From a virus: DNA of 23,202 nt. Below, piece by piece: positions 11,044 to 18,524 of this stretch (positions are counted from its first letter, which is position 1; the number at the start of each line of letters is the position of its first letter). Both the position numbers and the translations under genes were made by a program. The DNA lies in IMG/VR virus record IMGVR_UViG_3300047357_000912, positions 1 to 23,202 of that record; one strand, given 5' to 3'. The notes below the pieces were generated by a model. The model saw only the letters and a list, made by a program, of their open reading frames with translations. It ran no database searches and was not told where the DNA came from.

Positions 11044-11791
11044 GCCTGCAAAAGACGCTGAACTCAAGGAGCCTGTAGTTAAGGCAAGGTACGAAGACCT
11101 TAATGATGTAATAGATAAAGAACTGATCAAAAGAAAGAGGAATTGGTTTTTAAGCTCAGTAGCATGGATAGACTTTGACGACGTATCCCAAATTATACGG
11201 GCGCATATTGCTAATAAATGGCATCTGTGGGACCAGTCACGGCCAATAAAGCCCTGGCTTAATAAAATTATTGCAAATCAGATGAAAAATATCCTGCGTA
11301 ATCATTATAGCAATTACGCTCGCCCATGCTTAAACTGTCCGTTCAATAACGATGCAGACATGCAATTGTGCAGCTTCACTAAATCTGGACAACAAGACAG
11401 AACATGCCCGCTATATAAAAAATGGGACAAAACAAAAAAGCACGCATACAATGTAAAAATCACTTTATCGCTAGACAGTCATATTCATGAGATCGATGGA
11501 AACGTAGATAATCATCTTGACATGGATATAAATTCAGCTTCTGATAAATTAATCAAAGAATTAAAAAGCTGCCTAAACGAAAGGCAGTTTAAGGCTTTCG
11601 AATTACTTTACATACAGAACCTAACAGATCAAGAGGTTGCAGATCAAATGGGTTTCAAAAGCACAGAGTCAGGAAGAAAAGCGGGATACAAACAAATTAA
11701 AAATTTAAAGAAAACTTTAAAAGACAAAGCTGTTAAAATACTAACAAAGAAAGGTATAGCATTTCTAGGAGATGACAACGACATTATCTAA
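11012..11791 (+). CDS. Phage RNA polymerase sigma factor with Cys-rich insertion
   Basis: A 259-residue sigma factor-like protein. The region 2-like part (about 40-100) has the hydrophobic pattern AWIDFDDVSQIIRAHIANKW followed by RPIKPWLNKIIANQMKNILR, as in sigma region 2 helices. A cysteine cluster follows (Cys 106, 109, 120, 132: CLNCPF, LCSF, TCPLY), a zinc-site candidate. Region 4 (about 183-240) has LNERQFKAFELLYIQNLTDQ and EVADQMGFKSTESGRKAGYK, a helix-turn-helix. Large phages use such factors for late transcription, so it may read the GTGTA motif; that is inference. The start is the ATG at 11012, not the TTG at 11009. Confidence 0.85.
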   Translation: MPPKKKTPTSKPAKDAELKEPVVKARYEDLNDVIDKELIKRKRNWFLSSVAWIDFDDVSQIIRAHIANKWHLWDQSRPIKPWLNKIIANQMKNILRNHYSNYARPCLNCPFNNDADMQLCSFTKSGQQDRTCPLYKKWDKTKKHAYNVKITLSLDSHIHEIDGNVDNHLDMDINSASDKLIKELKSCLNERQFKAFELLYIQNLTDQEVADQMGFKSTESGRKAGYKQIKNLKKTLKDKAVKILTKKGIAFLGDDNDII

Positions 11792-12827
11792 AGAACAAAA
11801 ACAATACATTAGGGATAATTTTAAAAAAACTCCTAATTTACTAGATTTAACAAAAGCTGTATTCCAGAACGAAGACCTTGATGGTCGAAGTAAAGAAGGT
11901 CGCGCTGTAAAGAAGTTTCTTGCGGAGCAGAGCATGGATTACAAGACCAGTGCATGGGATAAGGTGGAGGATATTGAATTAACTGACCATCAGATTGAGT
12001 TTGCCAAGCAGCAAGCCAAGAACGGTCTTAGCGCTTTCCAGATAGCGGAGATGATTTGGCCAGAAATGTCTGTGAAAAGATTCTCGAAGCAACATGTGGC
12101 TGTTTTAGATTTTCTTAGAGAATATGAGCCTGCTTACGTCCATGATAGTGAGAGTGCGGTCAATAGGCTTTACGCTCCACCCAAGCTTCTATCTACTGGG
12201 CTAAATAAGATTAACGAATTCTGCTTTGCTGGCTTAAAAGAAGAAAAGCTCAGCCATGATGAAACTGACTGTATTGAAAGTTTAATAAAAAGTCTTTCCG
12301 CGCCAAGATTCATACAAGTCATAAGTAACTACAGCAACATGAAAGATAGAGAGTTATTTGAGGCTGAGTTTATAAGAGCAACATGGGACAAACCAGATTT
12401 AACAAGTGATGAAATAAATTTATATATTAATGTTTGTGTTGATTATATTAATTTAAAAAATATATCATCTCACATTGAAAAGCTAAATACAATGTTTAAT
12501 GAAGTTGAAGATCAACAAGACATGACAGTAAGATTAGCAGAAGTATTAAAATCTAAAACAGATGAATACGATAAATGTGAAAAAAGAATGGAATCATTAA
12601 TTAAAAAATTAAATGGAGACCGTTCAGAGAGATTAAAGAATAGAAGCAAGGAAAACGCTACTATAATCTCACTAGTAAAGAACTTTCAGGTTGAGGACGA
12701 ACGACTCCGAATGATACAATTAGCAGAGATGCAAAAAAAATTAGTTGACGAAGAGGTAACTCGACTTGATAATATGGATAGCTGGAAAGCAAGAATACTA
12801 GGAATCTCTAAACACAATGCAACATGA
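11772..12827 (+). CDS. Unknown helical phage protein, 351 aa
   Basis: A 351-residue protein that overlaps the sigma gene by 20 nt. The first 120 residues contain two short motifs with a helix-turn-helix look (NLLDLTKAVFQNEDLDGRSK and NGLSAFQIAEMIWPEMSVKR). The middle is helical (residues about 150-220), and the C-terminal 120 residues are strongly charged and probably coiled coil (KSKTDEYDKCEKRMESLIKK and beyond). A DNA-binding N-terminus plus coiled coil upstream of a large terminase would fit a small terminase, but I see no family match, so this remains a guess. GGAG lies immediately before the ATG, too close to be an ordinary Shine-Dalgarno. Confidence 0.75.
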   Translation: MTTTLSKEQKQYIRDNFKKTPNLLDLTKAVFQNEDLDGRSKEGRAVKKFLAEQSMDYKTSAWDKVEDIELTDHQIEFAKQQAKNGLSAFQIAEMIWPEMSVKRFSKQHVAVLDFLREYEPAYVHDSESAVNRLYAPPKLLSTGLNKINEFCFAGLKEEKLSHDETDCIESLIKSLSAPRFIQVISNYSNMKDRELFEAEFIRATWDKPDLTSDEINLYINVCVDYINLKNISSHIEKLNTMFNEVEDQQDMTVRLAEVLKSKTDEYDKCEKRMESLIKKLNGDRSERLKNRSKENATIISLVKNFQVEDERLRMIQLAEMQKKLVDEEVTRLDNMDSWKARILGISKHNAT

Positions 12828-13078
12828 AAAAAATTGAACTATTAATTGGCGACTACGAATACTCCAAGATCCAAGAGATCTTTGAAAAGGAAGCGGACTT
12901 TAATCCTGTGAATGAATTTGACCAGGTTATAGTAAAAGCCTTGTCCGCAATCATCAGTCCGAACAACCTCGTAGAGGAAGATATTGGAGGGGAAGAAACT
13001 TACGAAACTACGGTTAGTAAGATCGTAGAGCCGGAAAACAAGTCTCTCGAGGAGGGCAACATAGAATACAAACTTTAA
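12824..13078 (+). CDS. Hypothetical protein, 84 aa
   Basis: An 84-residue acidic protein whose ATG overlaps the stop of the preceding gene (ATGA). It begins MKKIELLIGDYEYSKIQEIF, a strand and a helix, and ends in a Glu-rich tail (NKSLEEGNIEY). No family recognised. Coupling implies its amount is tied to the 351-aa protein. Confidence 0.75.
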   Translation: MKKIELLIGDYEYSKIQEIFEKEADFNPVNEFDQVIVKALSAIISPNNLVEEDIGGEETYETTVSKIVEPENKSLEEGNIEYKL

Positions 13079-13203
13079 TATAGAAATATACTACTCTTCA
13101 ATATATAATACAAACAGTAGCAGATATAAAGAAAACTACAGTTAAACAATAAACAATTTATAACTAAACTAAACAACAAATATAAAATAAAATTTAAATA
13201 ATT
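13079..13203. other. AT-rich intergenic leader
   Basis: About 125 nt with no gene. CAATATATAATAC at 13099-13111 resembles the AATATATAATAC of the late-type promoter before 6387, but the GTGTA itself is absent. The downstream part is A-rich with several AACTAAAC-like words and probably forms an unstructured leader of the gene at 13204. Confidence 0.4.
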
Positions 13204-13452
13204 ATGAGTGATAAAATTATCAGAGATAAAATGATTGAGACCCTTGGAACTTCCATTCTCAATCAGTTAAACCTTAACGGCCTAATTGAGGCGGCAAAAA
13301 GCTACTCGATTCAATTAGCTAACACTGAGTTGGACAAGATGTCCGACGAAGACAAAGAGAAGTTAGTTGAACATATCGAAAAAGCTGACGCAGAAGCCGC
13401 AGAAAACGAATCAGGTGAAGCTGAAGTCGCAGAGACTGAAGTTGTTGCTTAA
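13204..13452 (+). CDS. Hypothetical acidic protein, 82 aa
   Basis: An 82-residue acidic helical protein. Its first half (IIRDKMIETLGTSILNQLNL, then NGLIEAAKSYSIQLA) reads as amphipathic helices and the second half is Glu/Ala rich (KADAEAAENESGEAEVAETE). It may be expressed alone, since a long AT-rich leader precedes it and an intrinsic terminator follows 32 nt after its stop. No family recognised; a scaffold-like or host-interacting role is possible. Confidence 0.75.
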   Translation: MSDKIIRDKMIETLGTSILNQLNLNGLIEAAKSYSIQLANTELDKMSDEDKEKLVEHIEKADAEAAENESGEAEVAETEVVA

Positions 13453-13484
13453 TATTTTTTTTGCTTAATTGCGCATGGAAATAG

Positions 13485-13517
13485 GTCACTGCATTTTGTA
13501 GTGGCTTATTTTTGTTT
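13485..13517 (+). terminator. Intrinsic terminator after the 82-aa gene
   Basis: GTCACTGC (13485-13492) pairs with GTAGTGGC (13498-13505) over eight positions with two G-T pairs, loop ATTTT, followed by TTATTTTTGTTT. Confidence 0.7.
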
Positions 13518-13521
13518 ATAG

Positions 13522-14442
13522 ATGACTTGTGAATGTAAGGTATGTAATAAATCTTTCAAGAATGAAAGAGGCTTGCACTTGCACATTCCCAAGACGCATA
13601 AAATTCCTCTTGCTGAATATTATGTTAATATTTATCAGCGTCGGGATAAATTAACTAATGAATTATTAGAATTTAAAAATAAAGATGATTATTTTAATAT
13701 TGACTTTGTGTCGCAGGAGAACCTGCGTAAATGGGCTTTAGGTGCCGACAAGGAGGAAGTTAAGGAATATATATTAAAACGCCTTCAGCAGCGCGTTACG
13801 GGCAAGGAATTGGCATATGCTCCGTGTCACCTGGAACTTCTTCTTCATGACTTGCCATCAATGGATATGTATAAGTATTTTTTTGGTTCTTATTCGCAAG
13901 CATGCAATGATATAAAAATTAAACCATTATTAGATAAAAATATAATGAAAGGTTTTTTTGAAAGAAATATAGAATTAGATGATATTAACATACTGATAGA
14001 CACTCGTGAGCAGCAACCATTAAAGTTTAACAACTCCATGTCTATGAAATTGGATTTTGGCGATTACGCTGTTGGCGCGCCGCATTACGACTATACTTAT
14101 GTTGACAGGAAAAGCGAATCAGACTTCAAGGGCACAATGACTACAGGGTTTAAGAGATTCACTAGAGAGCTTGAAAGGGCGCAAGAATTTGATGCATATA
14201 TTTTTATAGTAGTCGAAAGTTCGATAGAAGCGATTATAAAAAACAATATGTACGGACCTAGGCAATCAAACCTTCCATACATCTGGCACAACATGAGATT
14301 ACTCATGCATAAATTCGCTAAAAAATGTCAATTTATTTTTACTGGAGGAAGGAAGCAATCAGAAGAAATGATACCCAAGCTTTTGGTATATGGTAAAAAA
14401 TTATGGGGAACGGACTTACAATACTTTATAGATAAACAATGA
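13522..14442 (+). CDS. C2H2 zinc finger - ERCC4 family nuclease
   Basis: A 306-residue protein. An N-terminal C2H2 finger has Cys5, Cys8, His21 and His26. Residues about 156-290 form an ERCC4 (XPF-like) nuclease core: IDTREQQPLKF (159-169), LDFGDYAVG (177-185) and the signature DRKSESD (195-201, D-R-K-x3-D), followed by GFKRFTRELERA. All expected acidic and basic active-site residues are present. The enzyme should cut branched or flap DNA at junctions. Its stop overlaps the terminase start, so it may clear replication or recombination branches before packaging; this pairing is inference. The region 30-150 is of unknown fold. Confidence 0.9.
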   Translation: MTCECKVCNKSFKNERGLHLHIPKTHKIPLAEYYVNIYQRRDKLTNELLEFKNKDDYFNIDFVSQENLRKWALGADKEEVKEYILKRLQQRVTGKELAYAPCHLELLLHDLPSMDMYKYFFGSYSQACNDIKIKPLLDKNIMKGFFERNIELDDINILIDTREQQPLKFNNSMSMKLDFGDYAVGAPHYDYTYVDRKSESDFKGTMTTGFKRFTRELERAQEFDAYIFIVVESSIEAIIKNNMYGPRQSNLPYIWHNMRLLMHKFAKKCQFIFTGGRKQSEEMIPKLLVYGKKLWGTDLQYFIDKQ

Positions 14443-16313
14443 CTTGGCAAGAAGGCAAACTAGCAAACAACGACAAGGAGATTAACGTCAACGATGAAAT
14501 GTTGAAGATTAAAGGGTATCTGGACGAACCAGACGCAAAGATTTTGCTTCATAATTTCCTTAGGGATAATGTAACTTTTACAACCAACTTAATAGCTGGA
14601 GTGGATCTTTTTCCTTTTCAACATTTAGCCATCAAATCGATGCTGGAAACAGATTACTTTCTTGGTATATGGAGTCGAGGAATGTCTAAGTCTTTTAGTA
14701 CTGCTATATATGCTTTCCTGGATGCGATATTTAATCAGGGAGTGCAGATAGGTATTATGGCCGCCACGTTCAGGCAGTCGAAGATGATATTTGAAAAGAT
14801 TGAGGATATAGCAAGAAAACCAGAAGCTGCATTTTTAGCGCAATGCATAACAAAGAAATCAAAGAAAAACGACCAGTGGACCCTAGAGATTGGAGAATCT
14901 AAAATTATTGCTTTACCTTTGGGCGATGGTTCGAAGTTGCGTGGTTTTAGGTTTCATAGAATTATTATTGATGAGTTTCTTTTGATGCCAGAGCATATTT
15001 ACAATGAGGTTATTTTGCCGTTCCTTAGTGTTGTTCAAAACCCTACCGAAAGAGAGAAGGTCAGGAAGCTAGAAGATCAAATGATAGCTAAGGGCAAAAT
15101 GAAGGAAGAGGATAGATACCAATGGCCGAACAATAAATTGATAGCATTATCCTCTGCTAGTTATAAGTTTGAATATTTATACAAGGTGTACGAGACATTT
15201 GAGAATCTAATCCTAGACGGAACACATCCAGGCTCCATAGATACTTCAAAAAGAGTTATAATGCATTTTAGTTATGATGTGGCTCCTGAGGCTCTTTACG
15301 ATCAAAACTTGATCAATCAATCAAAGCAAACAATGAGTCAATCTCAGTTTGACCGAGAGTTTAATGCTATATTTACAGACGACAGCTCAGGGTTCTTTAA
15401 GACGTCCACAATGGCTGCATGTACTGTACCTGATGGAGAGACTCCCTGCATGGAGCTTGCTGGAGATAGAGATTGTAAATATTTGTTAGCATTTGACCCA
15501 AGTTGGGCAGAGAGTGAAAGCTCTGACGATTTCGCTATGCAATTATTTAAATTAAATGATAATACAAAATCTGGTACTTTAATTCATAGTTATGCTGTTC
15601 CTGGTTTAAAGATGCAGGATCATATTAATTACTTTCATTACTTATTGACTCATTTTAATATTGTTGCTATTGTTGGAGACTATGGTGGAGGTGTACAATT
15701 TTTGCAGGGAGCTAATGCTAGTGAGCAATTTAATAAAAGCAATATAAATATACAGGAAATCTCTGCTGACCTTGATAATACGGAGCATTACCAGGAAGGG
15801 CTCAGGGAGCTGAAAATGCAATACAATTTAAAAGATAGAAAAATATGTATACTAAGGAAAGCCAATTCTGACTGGATTCGAAAGTCTAATGAACTTTTGC
15901 AGGCTAACTTAGACCACAAAAGAATATGGTTTGGTTCTAGGCCATTGGATGATAATTATCATATGCAATTAAAGAAAAAAGTACCTATAGACGATTTAAC
16001 ATTTGTACCCAATCAGAAAGAGTTTTTGAAAAGTAGCGGCGGAGCAAAGCTAATAGATTTCTTGGATCATCAATGGGACATGGTTAACTATACTAAAAAT
16101 CAATGTGCATTGATACAGGTAACTTCTACGCCCCAAGGAACTCAAACTTTTGGATTGCCGTCAAACCTAAGAAGGCAAAGCGGGCCAAGTAAAACAAGGA
16201 AGGATTCTTATTCAGCTTTGGTTCTTGGGAATTGGATGATCAAGACGTATTACGACATGATAAATGCCAAGAAGGCGCATGTTGATTCAACGTTTATTCC
16301 GATCATGGTTTAA
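14439..16313 (+). CDS. Terminase large subunit
   Basis: A 624-residue terminase, near the length of T4 gp17. The ATPase has an adenine-side segment LFPFQHLAIKSML (57-69), Walker A WSRGMSKSF (78-86), Walker B RIIIDEF (174-180) and a coupling motif LIALSSASY (234-242). The RNase H-like nuclease has the first acidic residue in LLAFDPSW (349-356), the second in IVGDYGGG (411-418) and a late LIDFLDHQWDM in the C-terminal part. It packages DNA into the prohead through the portal, whose gene follows. It overlaps the nuclease gene by 4 nt. Confidence 0.95.
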   Translation: MTWQEGKLANNDKEINVNDEMLKIKGYLDEPDAKILLHNFLRDNVTFTTNLIAGVDLFPFQHLAIKSMLETDYFLGIWSRGMSKSFSTAIYAFLDAIFNQGVQIGIMAATFRQSKMIFEKIEDIARKPEAAFLAQCITKKSKKNDQWTLEIGESKIIALPLGDGSKLRGFRFHRIIIDEFLLMPEHIYNEVILPFLSVVQNPTEREKVRKLEDQMIAKGKMKEEDRYQWPNNKLIALSSASYKFEYLYKVYETFENLILDGTHPGSIDTSKRVIMHFSYDVAPEALYDQNLINQSKQTMSQSQFDREFNAIFTDDSSGFFKTSTMAACTVPDGETPCMELAGDRDCKYLLAFDPSWAESESSDDFAMQLFKLNDNTKSGTLIHSYAVPGLKMQDHINYFHYLLTHFNIVAIVGDYGGGVQFLQGANASEQFNKSNINIQEISADLDNTEHYQEGLRELKMQYNLKDRKICILRKANSDWIRKSNELLQANLDHKRIWFGSRPLDDNYHMQLKKKVPIDDLTFVPNQKEFLKSSGGAKLIDFLDHQWDMVNYTKNQCALIQVTSTPQGTQTFGLPSNLRRQSGPSKTRKDSYSALVLGNWMIKTYYDMINAKKAHVDSTFIPIMV

Positions 16314-16321
16314 AGTAAAGT

Positions 16322-16335
16322 CAAAGTTAACTTTG
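16322..16335. repeat. Perfect 14-bp palindrome between terminase and portal
   Basis: CAAAGTTAACTTTG is a perfect palindrome. Flanking AAAGT and ACTTT words extend the symmetry with interruptions. It could be an operator or a weak hairpin; no T-run follows. Confidence 0.5.
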
Positions 16336-16364
16336 CAACTTTGGATGGACTTTCAAAGGATTTG

Positions 16365-16378
16365 GTGTACTATATAAT
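16365..16378 (+). promoter_or_regulatory. Candidate late promoter motif GTGTA before the portal
   Basis: GTGTA at 16365-16369 followed by CTATATAAT and the ATG, a 9-nt gap, the closest match to the pattern at 6371. Confidence 0.5.
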
Positions 16379-18502
16379 ATGCCAAGAAAATATAATAAGA
16401 AATCAGAATACTGGAGTAAATTCAACGCAACTGCGGGTCAGGCAGAAAAAGAAGATTTAAATTCTTTATTAAGTAAAGCCGAAAGTACTCAAGAAGTAAA
16501 ACCAGCTACAGCGGGAGAGTCTTATTATGCCGAGGCAAATTACTCTAGAAACGTAGGCCAAATAGAAGGAGAAGAAGGAACTCGTTACAGATCAAACAGG
16601 GCAACAAAACCACCCAAGGCAAACAAGTATGCGAATATCGACAGTCTGGGGTTGCCGTACTCGTACAAGGATTCTTATGTAAGCCCAAGGATTTCTATTG
16701 AACTTTGTCAAAAAGCTTATGCGAATGTACCAATCTTCAGGAATGCTATAGACGTAATGGCCGAGTTCTCAAATTCAGACATTTATTTAGACGGAGGCTC
16801 AGAGAAAGCCAAGATATTTATAGACAAATGGATGCAGAAGATAAACATATGGAAATTAAAGGATCAATACTTCAGGGAGTATTATAGGTCAGGAAATGTT
16901 TTCATGTACAAGCTGGACGGCAAGTTCACTACAGAAGATTTAATTAAACTGAATCAGGTTTATGGGGCAGAAAGTAAAAATATCGGATCCAAGAAAATAC
17001 CTGTTGGCTATATATTTTTAAACCCATATGACTTTGTGGCTGACAGAGCCTTAACTTTCAGCGCAAAGAATGGCATCTATAAAAAAATACTAAGTGAGTA
17101 CGACATAGAGAAGTTGAAGTTTCCTCAGTCCGACTACGACCAGGAAATGTTTAATGCATTACCTAGAGACGCTAAAGATAAGATAAAGCAGAACCAGTGG
17201 ATGTCAGACGGAATCATGGTTGATTTAGATCCTAATAAATTAATTTTTTCTTTTTATAAAAAACAAGATTATGAGCCTTTTGCTATTCCTTTTGGTTTCT
17301 CTGTACTTGATGATATAAATTGGAAAATGGAGTTAAAGAAAATAGATCAAGCCATAACTCGTACCATTGAAAATGTAATCTTATTGGTGACAATGGGAAA
17401 TACTCCAGACAAAGGAGGAGTTAATCCAAATAATTTAAAAGCAATGCAATCCCTCTTTCAAAATGAAAGCATTGGGCGTGCGTTGATTGCAGACTATACA
17501 ACCAAGGCGGAATTTGTTATACCTGATCTAAATAAGGTTCTAGGCCCGACTAAGTACCAAATAGTAAACGAAGACATCAAGGAAGGTTTGCAGAACATCA
17601 TTGTGGGCAAAGAGAATTACTCAAGTACTCAAGTAAAAGCTCAGATATTTCTAGAGAGATTAAAAGAAGCTAGAAGTGCATTTCTTAATGACTTTATGCA
17701 GCCCCAGATAAAGAAAGTTTGTCAAGCAATGGGTTTTAAGAATTTTCCAACGGCGAAATTCGTAGAGATAGATATCAAGGATGAAGTGCAACTACAAAGA
17801 GTAACGTCCAGGTTAATCGAGATGGGAATCATAACTCCAGAACAAGGAATGACCGCCCTAAAGAAAGGCATTTACCCAGATCCTCAAGATCTTCGCCCAG
17901 CGCAAGAAAGATTTGTCGAAGATAGAGAGAAGGGCTTTTACACTCCGCTATCTGCATCTCAGCCTATTCTAAACGAAGAGGATCAAGAAATGAAGGAAGA
18001 GCAGCATGAGATGAGTATGGAGCAGCAAAAGGTATCTCAGGAACAAATGAAAAAGGGACCGCCTCCCCCTCAGCCAGGACAGCCTCAACCAGGAAAGCCT
18101 GCCGTAAAAAAAGACAATGGCAGACCAGCAGGAACAACAACCAAGCCTAGTGGAGTATTCGCCTCGGACGAAGTTCACAGTAGAAAGAATATCCAGGAAG
18201 TGGTTTACAACATTGAAGCTTTACGCAAGCAAGCTGAATCGGCGCTAAAGAGCCACTACGGAAAGAAAAGATTATCTAAAGAACACAAAGGCATTATAGA
18301 TACATTAACAGAAAGCATAGTTATGTCAACAGAACATGACCAATGGGAAAAAGCATTAAGCTCTTGTATTGAAGATTTTAATAATATTGAAAAATTAAAT
18401 ATTTTATCTGATGTTTTAGATATTTCTGAACAGCATGAAATTGTATCTTATCCTGCTTCTATACTTTATCATAGTAAAAAAATAAATATTGATAATAAAT
18501 AA
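16379..18502 (+). CDS. Portal protein
   Basis: A 707-residue portal, longer than T4 gp20 (524 residues). Residues about 100-200 carry the usual start of the fold (ISIELCQKAYANVPIFRNAI, VMAEFSNSD, then KWMQKINIWKLKDQYFREYY and RSGNVFMYKLDG). The middle has FGFSVLDDINWKMELKKIDQ and a long helix ending in LNDFMQPQIKKVCQAMGF, as in the stem and wing. The C-terminal 200 residues include a Gln/Glu-rich segment, a poly-Pro stretch (KGPPPPQPGQPQPGKPAVKK) and a helical tail. Position directly after the terminase supports the call. It forms the dodecameric ring for DNA entry and exit. Confidence 0.93.
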   Translation: MPRKYNKKSEYWSKFNATAGQAEKEDLNSLLSKAESTQEVKPATAGESYYAEANYSRNVGQIEGEEGTRYRSNRATKPPKANKYANIDSLGLPYSYKDSYVSPRISIELCQKAYANVPIFRNAIDVMAEFSNSDIYLDGGSEKAKIFIDKWMQKINIWKLKDQYFREYYRSGNVFMYKLDGKFTTEDLIKLNQVYGAESKNIGSKKIPVGYIFLNPYDFVADRALTFSAKNGIYKKILSEYDIEKLKFPQSDYDQEMFNALPRDAKDKIKQNQWMSDGIMVDLDPNKLIFSFYKKQDYEPFAIPFGFSVLDDINWKMELKKIDQAITRTIENVILLVTMGNTPDKGGVNPNNLKAMQSLFQNESIGRALIADYTTKAEFVIPDLNKVLGPTKYQIVNEDIKEGLQNIIVGKENYSSTQVKAQIFLERLKEARSAFLNDFMQPQIKKVCQAMGFKNFPTAKFVEIDIKDEVQLQRVTSRLIEMGIITPEQGMTALKKGIYPDPQDLRPAQERFVEDREKGFYTPLSASQPILNEEDQEMKEEQHEMSMEQQKVSQEQMKKGPPPPQPGQPQPGKPAVKKDNGRPAGTTTKPSGVFASDEVHSRKNIQEVVYNIEALRKQAESALKSHYGKKRLSKEHKGIIDTLTESIVMSTEHDQWEKALSSCIEDFNNIEKLNILSDVLDISEQHEIVSYPASILYHSKKINIDNK

Positions 18503-18506
18503 TCTT

Positions 18507-18524
18507 GTGTATTAATATATTAAT
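18507..18524 (+). promoter_or_regulatory. Candidate late promoter motif GTGTA before the protease
   Basis: GTGTA at 18507-18511 followed by TTAATATATTAAT and the ATG, a 13-nt gap. The 13-nt stretch is itself an AT palindrome. Confidence 0.45.
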
